Source of the DNA: Lachnospiraceae bacterium UBA3711
GTDB lineage: Bacteria > Bacillota > Clostridia > Lachnospirales > Lachnospiraceae
Length of the DNA: 24,880 nucleotides
Reading direction: 5' to 3'
NCBI GenBank assembly: GCA_002371345.1
Contig: DFHY01000092.1
Coordinates: 32,439 to 57,318 of the forward strand
A program made the position numbers and the translations under genes. The first letter of the stretch is position 1. Every line of letters begins with the position of its first letter. Below the pieces are notes generated by a model that worked only from the letters and a program-made list of their open reading frames with translations, made no database searches and was not told the DNA's origin. Shown in pieces: positions 12,827 to 21,232 of this stretch.

Positions 12827-15430
12827 ATGCGTGAACAGATACCGGAGATAACACGGAAATATATCGAAGAAGTGATTCCGCGCAGGATCCTGGATCAGCT
12901 GGATGCCGAGGCGGCAAGGATAAAGGAGGAGCTCCTTGGCATGATTCACTATGCCAGGGATATACGTCTTGCGTTTGAGCCGAATGGATGCACGCTGTCC
13001 AGGATCGGATCCGATGAGTACGCGCGGGAGGTGTTCGAATATCAGCTTCAGAACGAAAGCCTGATAAACGGCGTTGCCGGCATGAAGATCATGTCCGAAA
13101 GGGAGTATGAAAATGTCCTCCTGATGATAAGGCGCAGAACATCACGTAAGCTGATCGAGGATCATGAGAGGGACTTTGTCAGGCGTGTGCGCAACCGGTA
13201 CTTCCTTGAGAGCGGATCAGGCCCCTCGCGCGGCCGGGGCGATCGGCCGGACAGAGGCGGAAGAAGGAGAGACAGATCCGACAACGGGTTCTACTGGCCG
13301 GAGGAGTTCATGGTCGCGGGCATGATAACGAGCCGCAAGGACCTCGGCCGGACCATGATACTGGGCTATATAGCGTACGAGATCGGCAGGGACACGCAGC
13401 TTCTTCGTGCGTGCGCCGCGAGGTTCCAGCTCATTCCGGCTATGGAGATGCTTGAGACCTTCGACTCCATCGGATTCTCGACGCCGGCGCACATCCCGGA
13501 TCTGTTTCCGGCGGCGCGGGCCATAAAGAGGCACTTTATCATACATGTCGGCGGTACCAATACCGGCAAGACCCATGACTCGATGGAGATGATGGCACAC
13601 GCCCCGTCAGGAGTATACTTAAGCCCGCTGCGCATGCTGGCGTATGAGGGCAGAGAGGTCATCAGGAGTTACGGAGTGCCGTGCTCATTCGCGACTGGCG
13701 AGGAGAAGGAGCTGCAGCAGGGAGCGAAGCATATATCCGAGACTATCGGCATGCTCGACTACAACAGGCCGTATGACTGCGCGGTTATCGATGAGTGCCA
13801 GCTGATATCGGGCGAGGACGGGTCTCTGTATACGAATGCTATTCTCGGCGTAAACGCGAAGACCGTATGTGTATGCTGCGCCTGGAGCGGCCTGGAGATC
13901 ACGAAGCGCCTCATAGAGCTGTGCGGAGATACCTGGGAGATAGTGGAGCACCACAGGACAAGCGAGCTGAAGTTTGAGGACACGCCGTTTGACGGCCCCC
14001 GCAGGAACGACGCCTATATCGTATTCTCACGCCTCGGCGCTCATCAGATGGCGGAGTGGCTGGAGGAGCAGGGTATGACCCCGTCAATCGTATACGGCAA
14101 GCTTCCGTACGAAGTGAAGATGGAGGAGGCGAGGAAGTTCGAGGACGGGCAGACGGACTGCCTGGTTGCGACCGACGCGATAGCGATAGGACAGAACTAC
14201 AACATAGAGAGAATAGTATTCCGCGACGTCACCAAGTTCATCAACCGCAGGGAGATCCGCCTGGACTCGCAGACGGTCAAGCAGGTCGCGGGGCGGGCCG
14301 GGCGCTATGGGAGATTTCCTGTCGGATATGTGAATACCTGGAGGGCGGCGGACCGTGATGAGATAAGGCTGAAGCTCCAGGAGGAGGATGTTCCGTCCAA
14401 GACCGCGCCTCTTGAGCTCCCGGCATTTCTCGTAGAGAAGGACCTTCCGCTCAGCCTGATCTACAGGGCATGGACAAGCTCGCAGGCAGGAGAGCCGTTC
14501 GTGAAGGCGGACACTGAAACGGAGCTGTTCATATGCAGGCTGATAGAAGCGGAGTATCCATCCATCAGCAGAATGAATGAATATACACTGGCGTCGCTTC
14601 CGCTTGACCTGCGCGACAGATCGCAGCTTGATCTTCTCAGGAGCCTGCTCGGAGCGATGCTTGTGCCTACGTCTGACGAAGAGTGGAAGGCTCTTATCCC
14701 GTCACCCTCGGCTATACGCGAGATGGTCCGGTGGAGGCCGCATCTTCGCGACTGTGAGAAGCTGTGCCGCGACCTGGATCTGTCATCAAGCTTCTTCTAC
14801 AAGATCGGACGGGATGACCTGGCGGAGTACGTGATACACCTGAAGCCTCCGGTCACAAAGAGGATCGCCGAGATGATGGCTGAGGAGATACCGGATCACG
14901 CGCCGGGCGAGAAGCCTGAACGCCGTCCTGAGGACTGTGCTGATGAGCCCCGGAAGGATGAACGCGAGAATGTATCAGAAGAGCCCATCGGACAGGGGGA
15001 AACCAGGGAGAAAAAGCCCGGGGAAGAAAAGATCCGGGATGAAGACACCTCGAAATGGCCTCTTGCCTACATCTATGTCAGCTCCACGGGACAGACCGAG
15101 CGCAACACAGGGCGTTTCCCGCAGGGAGACTGGCAGAAGCTGTTTTCGAGAAAGCTTGAGCAGTCCTTCGGGAATGAGGCCTCATATATCGACTATTACT
15201 GCTACAAGAAGAAAGATAAGATACCGGAATACTGCCGCGCGGATTCATATATTCGCTACAGTGTCAGGCTCGATCCTCAGTTTATCGTCTCGGATATGGG
15301 ACAGTATTACCTTGCAGAGAGATTTCTCGTCGTGAAGTCGGATTTCAAGGAGGTTGTCTCGTATCCAAAGACAGGGAACGGCCGCGGCCACAGAAGGGGT
15401 CACAGGCGCGGAAGAGGCCGGAAGAGGTGA
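12827..15430 (+). CDS. Suv3-like DExH-box RNA helicase
   Basis: The 867-residue protein has a superfamily 2 helicase core most like Suv3/SUPV3L1, an RNA helicase of mitochondrial RNA turnover. Walker A is GGTNTGKT (residues 242-249), followed by SGVYLSPLRMLAYEG and ATGEEKELQQGAKHISETIGM. The DExH box reads DECQ (322-325). The second RecA-like domain has ATDAIAIGQNYNIERIVF, and motif VI is QVAGRAGRYGR (486-496). The first 220 residues are not recognised and contain an Arg/Gly/Asp-rich insert at about 130-150. A charged, Pro/Glu/Lys-rich linker (about 690-740) leads to an unrecognised C-terminal domain and a basic tail rich in GHRRGHRRGRGRKR. These extras suggest RNA binding. It is probably ATP-driven unwinding of structured RNA; the physiological target is unknown. 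AAAAGGTTGAGG precedes ATG 12827. Confidence 0.85.
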   Translation: MREQIPEITRKYIEEVIPRRILDQLDAEAARIKEELLGMIHYARDIRLAFEPNGCTLSRIGSDEYAREVFEYQLQNESLINGVAGMKIMSEREYENVLLMIRRRTSRKLIEDHERDFVRRVRNRYFLESGSGPSRGRGDRPDRGGRRRDRSDNGFYWPEEFMVAGMITSRKDLGRTMILGYIAYEIGRDTQLLRACAARFQLIPAMEMLETFDSIGFSTPAHIPDLFPAARAIKRHFIIHVGGTNTGKTHDSMEMMAHAPSGVYLSPLRMLAYEGREVIRSYGVPCSFATGEEKELQQGAKHISETIGMLDYNRPYDCAVIDECQLISGEDGSLYTNAILGVNAKTVCVCCAWSGLEITKRLIELCGDTWEIVEHHRTSELKFEDTPFDGPRRNDAYIVFSRLGAHQMAEWLEEQGMTPSIVYGKLPYEVKMEEARKFEDGQTDCLVATDAIAIGQNYNIERIVFRDVTKFINRREIRLDSQTVKQVAGRAGRYGRFPVGYVNTWRAADRDEIRLKLQEEDVPSKTAPLELPAFLVEKDLPLSLIYRAWTSSQAGEPFVKADTETELFICRLIEAEYPSISRMNEYTLASLPLDLRDRSQLDLLRSLLGAMLVPTSDEEWKALIPSPSAIREMVRWRPHLRDCEKLCRDLDLSSSFFYKIGRDDLAEYVIHLKPPVTKRIAEMMAEEIPDHAPGEKPERRPEDCADEPRKDERENVSEEPIGQGETREKKPGEEKIRDEDTSKWPLAYIYVSSTGQTERNTGRFPQGDWQKLFSRKLEQSFGNEASYIDYYCYKKKDKIPEYCRADSYIRYSVRLDPQFIVSDMGQYYLAERFLVVKSDFKEVVSYPKTGNGRGHRRGHRRGRGRKR

Positions 15431-15460
15431 CGCTGAATACGCTGAATACTTGCCAATTGT

Positions 15461-15478
15461 TTTACAAATGTTTGTAAA
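15461..15478 (+). promoter_or_regulatory. palindromic operator candidate before the pilus operon
   Basis: TTTACAAA (15461-15468) and TTTGTAAA (15471-15478) form a perfect 8-2-8 palindrome. It covers the -35 region of the predicted pilB promoter, where a bound dimeric regulator would block or assist polymerase. The binding protein is unknown. Confidence 0.5.
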
Positions 15479-15482
15479 CATA

Positions 15483-15491
15483 TGTTATAAT
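15483..15491 (+). promoter_or_regulatory. extended -10 promoter for the pil operon
   Basis: TGTTATAAT (15483-15491) is a perfect extended -10 element (TG-N-TATAAT). A TTTACA at 15461-15466 is the best -35 candidate, but at a long 19-base spacing, which fits dependence on the extended -10. Transcription would start near 15498, giving a leader of about 45 bases. Confidence 0.6.
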
Positions 15492-15541
15492 ATATAAGTC
15501 GTTTTGTGCCCTATGAACAGGCGGAAGGAATCACAATCAAG

Positions 15542-17224
15542 ATGAAAAGCATGCGGCTTGGCGATATGCTGGTATCGCTGAATCTTATAACTGAAGAACA
15601 GCTCCAGCAGGCCCTGGCAGATCAGAAGGAAAAACATAAAAGACTCGGTGAGATGCTCATCGAGGACGGATTCATCACGGAAGCTCAGCTGATCGATACT
15701 CTGCGTGTGCAGCTCGGTATCGATTACATCGACCTCTCCAAGACGGATATTGATCCTACGATGTCGCGCTATGTGCCGAAGGCGCTGGCTAAGAAGTCGC
15801 AGATCGTTCCGGTCCGCGTGGCGAAGGGGAACCTGTTCCTGGCCATGGCAGACCCGCTGAACTTCTTCGCCCTGGAGGATGCGCAGAACGCTTCCAAGAT
15901 GAGGATCATACCGATGATTGCGTCGTCCGCTGCGGTCGACCACGCGATATCGGTCCTGTATGGAAATGAAGGCGCGGCCGAGGCTATCGCCCAGATGAGG
16001 GAGGAAGCCGGCATCACCGACGAGCAGATCAACAACGCGGTCGAGACTCCGGAGGACGCCGGCGAGAGCGGCCCGACGATCCGCCTGGTCAACTCGATCA
16101 TTGAACGCGCCCATGTGGAACACGCTTCCGACATCCATATCGAGCCGACCAAGGGCGATATGGTGATCCGTATGAGAATCGACGGAACCCTTCACAAGAT
16201 ACTGACGGTTCCGCGCGACATCATGGATTCGGTTATCTCCCGTATCAAGATCATGAGCCGGCTCGACATCGTCGAGAGGAGAGTGCCTCAGGACGGACGC
16301 GCGGTTCTGAAGATCAAGGGCGCGGACGTGGACATGCGTGTGTCTACGCTTCCGACAATATACGGAGAGAAGATCGTTATCCGTATCCTCGGCTCCGAGC
16401 GGAGTATGCTGAACCGCAGGGCGATCGGTATGCCGGAGAACGAGAACAAGAAGCTGGACCGCCTGCTCGGATTCACCAGCGGAGTTATCATGATAGTCGG
16501 ACCTACCGGATCAGGTAAGTCATCCACCATGTACACGCTGGTCCAGGAGCTGCTCAGCGAGGCGACGAACCTGATCACTCTTGAGGATCCGGTCGAGTAC
16601 AACATAGACGGCGCGACGCAGGTTCAGATCAATGAGAAGGTCGGACTGACATTCGCGAGCGGACTGAGGGCAATCCTCAGACAGGACCCGGATATCATCT
16701 GCGTAGGTGAGATCCGTGACGGCGAGACTGCCGATATAGCCATGAGAGCTGCCATGACCGGCCACCTTGTCATCACCACGATCCATACTGAGGACGCGGT
16801 CGCCGCTATCGACCGTCTCCATGATATGGGAGTTCCCCCCTATCTTGTAGCCGGCGGCGTCAGGGGAATCATTTCACAGCGGCTGCTGAAGAGAGTCTGC
16901 AAGAACTGCAAGACCGAGTACATCCCGTCTATGGAGAACTTCGAGTTCTCGGGCCTCAAGCCGAAGATCGGAGCAAAGTACTATAAAGGAAAGGGCTGCG
17001 ACTTCTGCTTCGGCAGCGGCTACCGCGGAAGAATCGGCGTGTTCGAAGTACTGTGTATGAATGACAAGCTGAGAAGATGCGTCACAAGCGGCGGCGACAA
17101 GCAGGAATTCAGAGAACTGGCGCTTGAGACGGACTACGTTCCTATGCTGACACACGCTGAGGAACTTGTGGAAGAGGGTATTACCACAGTTGAAGAGGTA
17201 GCCCGTGTCGTCAATCTGGAATAA
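15542..17224 (+). CDS. pilB: type IV pilus assembly ATPase PilB
   Basis: PilB is the cytoplasmic hexameric ATPase that drives pilus extension. The 560-residue protein starts with an MshEN/T2SSE N-terminal domain (about residues 1-150: LGDMLVSLNLITEEQL, LGEMLIEDGFITEAQL), a fold known to bind c-di-GMP in some relatives. The ATPase core has Walker A GPTGSGKS (320-327), the Asp box NLITLEDPVEY, Walker B RQDPDIICVGEIRDGETA and the His box TGHLVITTIHTEDA. Four cysteines (453, 456, 486, 489) in CKNC and CDFC form the zinc site typical of assembly ATPases and absent from retraction ATPases. ATG 15542 is preceded by AAGGA (15525-15529); an in-frame GTG at 15506 is less likely. This is the first gene of the pil operon. 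Confidence 0.95.
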   Translation: MKSMRLGDMLVSLNLITEEQLQQALADQKEKHKRLGEMLIEDGFITEAQLIDTLRVQLGIDYIDLSKTDIDPTMSRYVPKALAKKSQIVPVRVAKGNLFLAMADPLNFFALEDAQNASKMRIIPMIASSAAVDHAISVLYGNEGAAEAIAQMREEAGITDEQINNAVETPEDAGESGPTIRLVNSIIERAHVEHASDIHIEPTKGDMVIRMRIDGTLHKILTVPRDIMDSVISRIKIMSRLDIVERRVPQDGRAVLKIKGADVDMRVSTLPTIYGEKIVIRILGSERSMLNRRAIGMPENENKKLDRLLGFTSGVIMIVGPTGSGKSSTMYTLVQELLSEATNLITLEDPVEYNIDGATQVQINEKVGLTFASGLRAILRQDPDIICVGEIRDGETADIAMRAAMTGHLVITTIHTEDAVAAIDRLHDMGVPPYLVAGGVRGIISQRLLKRVCKNCKTEYIPSMENFEFSGLKPKIGAKYYKGKGCDFCFGSGYRGRIGVFEVLCMNDKLRRCVTSGGDKQEFRELALETDYVPMLTHAEELVEEGITTVEEVARVVNLE

Positions 17225-17293
17225 CAGTATATCCGGGGCGTTCCCGCCTCTGAAGTCATCGGTAATAAGCCTGGATTATCAGGAGGAGAGACA

Positions 17294-18370
17294 ATGAACT
17301 TTACTGTAGACTCAATCGTAGAATTTGCCGCATCCCAGAGAGTATCCGACATTCATCTCGTCAAGGGCCTTCCGCCGAAGGGGAGAATAGACGGACAGCT
17401 TGAGAACCTGACAGACAAGCCGCTGTCCGCCGAGGACTGCGAACAGATCGCGAAGGACCTTGCGGGAGACCTGTACCCGGTGATCCGCTCGTCAGGCGAG
17501 CTTGACCTCGCGAAGACCATCAGCGGGGAGAGAGTCCGTATCAATCTGTTCCGCCAGCAGGGGTATGTGTCGGCCGTACTTCGTATCCTGAGCAACAAGA
17601 TCCCGAAGATCAAGGATCTCGGCCTGCCGCCCGCAGTCGCGCAGTTCCCCACATTTAACAAAGGCATAGTTCTTGTGACCGGTGAGACAGGTTCCGGTAA
17701 GTCTACGACACTCGCGGCAATCCTGGATGAGATAAACCATACCCGCAAGGATCATATCATCACGCTTGAGGATCCTATCGAGTATATCTATAAGCCTGAC
17801 AAATGCACCATCAACCAGCGTGAGATCGGCAAGGACTCCGACAGCTACGCCGACGCTCTGAGGGCGGTACTGCGTGAGGATCCCGATATCATCCTTATCG
17901 GCGAGATGCGTGACCTGGTGACTATCGAGACCGCTCTGACAGCCGCTGAGACAGGCCACCTTGTATTCGCAACCCTGCATACAAACTCTGCAGTCGACTC
18001 CATCAACCGTATCGTCGGAGTATTTCCCGAGGCGAGACAGACGCAGATCAGAGTTGAGCTTGCGTCCACGCTCAGGGCGATCCTCTCACAGCAGCTGCTG
18101 GTGAAGGCCGGCGGAAAGGGCCGTGCCGCGGCATGCGAGGTCATGGTGGTAACCGGAGCGATCCGGGCACAGATCCGCGAGGGCAAGGACGCTCAGATGC
18201 AGTCCTCGCTTCTGTCATCGGCGAAGGAAGGCAGCATCACGATGGACAACTGCCTGATTGAGATGGCGGGGAAGGGGATCATCACACCTGAGACCGCATT
18301 TGACAACTGCACCGACAAAGAGTACATGCAGAGAAAGATGGGCTTTGGCGGCGGCGGACGCATGAGGTAG
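17294..18370 (+). CDS. pilT: type IV pilus retraction ATPase PilT
   Basis: PilT disassembles the pilus from its base, powering twitching or DNA uptake. The 358-residue protein has the N-terminal VSDIHLVKGLPPKGRIDGQL, Walker A GETGSGKS (130-137), the Asp box ITLEDPIEY, Walker B REDPDIILIGEMRD and the His box TGHLVFATLHTNSAVDSINRI. The C-terminal segment AIRAQIRE corresponds to the AIRNLIRE signature needed for retraction in PilT proteins, and there are no zinc cysteines, which separates it from PilB. AGGAGG at 17281-17286 precedes ATG 17294. It lies 69 bases after pilB, and a 156-base gap without an evident gene or strong promoter separates it from pilC. Confidence 0.95.
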   Translation: MNFTVDSIVEFAASQRVSDIHLVKGLPPKGRIDGQLENLTDKPLSAEDCEQIAKDLAGDLYPVIRSSGELDLAKTISGERVRINLFRQQGYVSAVLRILSNKIPKIKDLGLPPAVAQFPTFNKGIVLVTGETGSGKSTTLAAILDEINHTRKDHIITLEDPIEYIYKPDKCTINQREIGKDSDSYADALRAVLREDPDIILIGEMRDLVTIETALTAAETGHLVFATLHTNSAVDSINRIVGVFPEARQTQIRVELASTLRAILSQQLLVKAGGKGRAAACEVMVVTGAIRAQIREGKDAQMQSSLLSSAKEGSITMDNCLIEMAGKGIITPETAFDNCTDKEYMQRKMGFGGGGRMR

Positions 18371-18526
18371 ATGTGCTTATCGTGATGATAGCCACTTTTG
18401 CTTCCGGCAGTCAGGCACATCGTATGCAGCGTGTTCACGGCTCGTATTGAGCGGCGGTCAGGCTTCTGGCAATAAGTGCTTCAGTATAAAGACAGGGGAT
18501 AAGGGCAGGTATAGAGGTAAGGGAAT

Positions 18527-19750
18527 ATGGCAACATTCAAGTATAAGGCCCTGACTCCGGACGGGGTTGAGATGAAGGGTGTGATGCAGGCGCCGGACGA
18601 ATACAGCGCCGTGCAGAGGATCCGGCAGAAATGCCCGGTGATTCAGGAGATCACGCCTGTCAAGGAGTCAAGCAGCGGCGGGGGAGGACTGCTCAGCCTT
18701 GAACTGGGATCCAAACAGATCGACGGAAAGACTCTGTCTGTCATGTGCTCCCAGTTTGCCATTATGCTGCGTTCGGGGCAGATGATCGGACGCGTGATGC
18801 AGATGGTTGCCGACCAGACCGCTGACAAGAAACTGAAGAAGCTCCTTGAGGACTGCGCCGAGGACGTCGAGCAGGGCAGCACGGTCGCATCCGCCCTGGA
18901 GCGACATGGAAGCAAGATGCTCCCGATGACATTCATCGAGACGGTCAGAGCCGGAGAGATGGCCGGAACGCTCGAGACCTCATTTGCCAAGCTTGAGAGC
19001 TACTACGAGAAAGCCTACAAGAACAAACAGAAGATCAAGTCGGTCATGAGCTACCCCATCTTCGTCATGGTCGTAGCCGTGGTCGTCGTCATCGTCATCA
19101 TGGCTAAGGTTGTGCCGTCCCTGGCGGCGACATTTTCGGACCTGGGCGGAGAACTGCCGATGATCACACAGGTACTGATCAATATCTCCATGTTCTTCCA
19201 GCGCTGGTATATCCTGATGATCATAGTCATACTTGCCCTGGTGATCGGTTCGAAGATATACTTCGGAACTGAGAAGGGAAAGCTCGTGAAGGGCAAGCTC
19301 CTTCTCAAAGCGCCGGTACTCGGCAAGATCAGCATATTCTCAGGCGCCGCGCAGTTCGCGGATACGATGTCAACGATGCTTTCATCCGGACTGACCGTCA
19401 ATCACGCGGTAGAGGTCACCGGAAAGGTTCTCGACAACGCCGTACTGTCTCAGGAGGTGGCGTCCATGATCCCGAAGATCGAGGAAGGACGCGGCCTGGG
19501 AGAGTGCATGAAGGCGAGCAAGTGGTTTCCGGACAACCTGAAAGAGATGGTTTCAGTGGGTGAGGAGAGCGGATCACTTGACGAGACGCTGACGACTATC
19601 GCCGATTATTATTACAATGAGCAGGACCACGCAACCCAGCAGGCAGTCTCGAAGCTTGAACCGACAATCATGGTATTCCTGGCAGGCTTTGCCGGATTCA
19701 TCGTGCTTGCCATCTACCTGCCGATGTTCACGATGTACAACCTGATGTAA
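18527..19750 (+). CDS. pilC: type IV pilus platform protein PilC
   Basis: PilC is the polytopic membrane protein that sits above the ATPases and transmits their motion to the growing pilus. The 407-residue length is normal and there are two T2SF repeats: LSVMCSQFAIMLRSGQMI with VRAGEMAGTLE in the first, and AQFADTMSTMLSSGLTVNHAVEVTG with VSVGEESGSLDETL in the second. Three hydrophobic segments are seen at about residues 172-195, 226-248 and 380-402. The N-terminus begins TFKYKALTPDGVEMKGVM, the usual start. GAGGTAAGGG precedes the ATG at 18527. The next gene starts 10 bases after its stop. Confidence 0.95.
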   Translation: MATFKYKALTPDGVEMKGVMQAPDEYSAVQRIRQKCPVIQEITPVKESSSGGGGLLSLELGSKQIDGKTLSVMCSQFAIMLRSGQMIGRVMQMVADQTADKKLKKLLEDCAEDVEQGSTVASALERHGSKMLPMTFIETVRAGEMAGTLETSFAKLESYYEKAYKNKQKIKSVMSYPIFVMVVAVVVVIVIMAKVVPSLAATFSDLGGELPMITQVLINISMFFQRWYILMIIVILALVIGSKIYFGTEKGKLVKGKLLLKAPVLGKISIFSGAAQFADTMSTMLSSGLTVNHAVEVTGKVLDNAVLSQEVASMIPKIEEGRGLGECMKASKWFPDNLKEMVSVGEESGSLDETLTTIADYYYNEQDHATQQAVSKLEPTIMVFLAGFAGFIVLAIYLPMFTMYNLM

Positions 19751-19760
19751 GGGGGAGCGC

Positions 19761-20369
19761 ATGAAGGAGTGCAGAGCGAAGCTCAGGTCACAGAGCGGGA
19801 TCGCGCTGATCTTTGTCGTATTGATCGGGGCGATAGCCGCAGTATGCGCCAGCATCTTCTATCTGGGCTACCAGCAGCATCTGAAGAACTCCCGCCTGCT
19901 GGTCGACGAACTCACGGTAACGACCGCGGAGCGTGTCGCCAGAGAAACCTATATCCTGGATCTTCGGTCCGGAGGAGTCACTTATTATTACAACGATACC
20001 CACAGAAGCCTGATCGACGCCTCTACGGTTGACGGCAAGGTAGACATTGAAGGATACGGGCTGTGCTATAAGTCCGAAAACGCGAACGCTGAGACCGGAG
20101 CGGTCGGAATCCCCAACAAGGGGAAGGACGGCGGAGCCCAGATACTGGCCGTCAGCATAGAATCAGACGGAACCGTTCACAGCAGATGGCAGGGGAACTG
20201 GCTGACCGGCGAGGACTATGAGCTGATGACGCCGGAGGAGAGAGACCGCCTGACTATCGCGCAGCTGAACCAGATCGACTCAAGCCTGATCTATGAGCTC
20301 GGCAGGGCTGACGAGATGACGGAGCAGGAGACCGGATCATTGGAACAGACAGAGTCTGATAAGAAATGA
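19761..20369 (+). CDS. PilX/GspK-like minor pilin candidate
   Basis: This 202-residue protein has a short basic leader, a Gly and then one hydrophobic helix: RSQSG followed by IALIFVVLIGAIAAVCASIF (residues 14-33). This resembles the class III prepilin start of PilX and GspK, where cleavage follows the Gly and the mature chain lacks the usual Glu at position 5; here that position is Phe18. The rest is a hydrophilic ectodomain with TYYYND, a Gly-rich NKGKDGGAQ and an acidic, Thr/Glu-rich tail. It lies between pilC and the prepilin peptidase gene and ends 1 base before it. Pilus membership is inferred from N-terminus and context; sequence similarity to named families is not clear. GGGGGAGC precedes the ATG. 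Confidence 0.7.
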   Translation: MKECRAKLRSQSGIALIFVVLIGAIAAVCASIFYLGYQQHLKNSRLLVDELTVTTAERVARETYILDLRSGGVTYYYNDTHRSLIDASTVDGKVDIEGYGLCYKSENANAETGAVGIPNKGKDGGAQILAVSIESDGTVHSRWQGNWLTGEDYELMTPEERDRLTIAQLNQIDSSLIYELGRADEMTEQETGSLEQTESDKK

Positions 20370-20370
20370 C

Positions 20371-21210
20371 ATGGAACTGACAGCCGGATTAAGAATATAT
20401 ACCGCGATCCTTGCATTTGTCTTCGGAACTGTGTTCGGCAGCTTCCTGAACTGCATGGCGTGGAGAATCGCCCATAATGAGAGTGTGCTGAAGGGCAGGA
20501 GCCATTGCGCGGTCTGCGGCCACACACTGGGAGCGGCGGATCTTGTTCCGGTATTCAGCTACCTGCTGCTCAGGGGAAGATGCCGCTACTGCAAGGAGAA
20601 GATATCGCCGCGCTACATGGCCGCCGAGGTTGTATGCGGGTGCGGTTTTGTGATATCCTTTCTGAGATTCGGTATATCGGTCAGAACCCTGCAGGCGGTA
20701 GTGCTGTTCTGTATACTGATGGCACTGTCCCTGGTGGACTTCGAGATCTATGAGATCCCTGACCGGTTTATCTTAGCCGGAATAATATTGTACGCGGCGA
20801 CATTCTGGATGGATGACAGACGCCTGAATATCTTCGGGATGCCGGCAGCTGTTCAGGATGGAGGAGGCCTGCTGCCCTTGCCCGCGATCGGGACAAACCT
20901 TCTTGCGGGCGTTATCGGAGCATTTGCCATAGGCGGAGGCATGCTTGTGCTGTCCCTCGTGTTTGACCGCATACTCGGCAAGGAGAGTATGGGAGGGGGC
21001 GACATCAAGCTGTTCTTCATGACGAGCCTGTATCTTGGACTTGCCAGGGGACTGGTCAGCTTGATACTGTCCTGCATCGTCGGGCTGGTGATCGCGGGAG
21101 TTATGAGGAAGAACAAGGTTCCGTTCGGACCTGCCATTTCCATAGCTGCATTTATAAGCCAGCTGTGGGGAGAATCATTTGTAAACTGGTACATGTCGTT
21201 GATTATGTGA
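20371..21210 (+). CDS. pilD: prepilin peptidase PilD
   Basis: PilD is the membrane aspartic protease that removes prepilin leaders after the Gly and N-methylates the new terminus. The 279-residue protein has the N-terminal methylation domain with FGTVFGSFLNCMAWRIAHNES and four zinc-type cysteines in HCAVCGH and CRYCKEKISPRY. The catalytic aspartates are in SLVDFEIYEIPDRF and GGGDIKLF. Multiple hydrophobic segments fill the remainder. Its ATG at 20371 follows the previous stop by a single base, so translation is coupled. Substrates nearby are PilA and the minor pilin candidate. Confidence 0.95.
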   Translation: MELTAGLRIYTAILAFVFGTVFGSFLNCMAWRIAHNESVLKGRSHCAVCGHTLGAADLVPVFSYLLLRGRCRYCKEKISPRYMAAEVVCGCGFVISFLRFGISVRTLQAVVLFCILMALSLVDFEIYEIPDRFILAGIILYAATFWMDDRRLNIFGMPAAVQDGGGLLPLPAIGTNLLAGVIGAFAIGGGMLVLSLVFDRILGKESMGGGDIKLFFMTSLYLGLARGLVSLILSCIVGLVIAGVMRKNKVPFGPAISIAAFISQLWGESFVNWYMSLIM

Positions 21211-21232
21211 CAGTTGGAAAGGGGAATCAGAA

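Noticed and set aside
18371..18526. Internal promoter between pilT and pilC
   Set aside because: Only TTGAGC-N17-CAATAA and an isolated TATAAA are seen; both are too weak to call.
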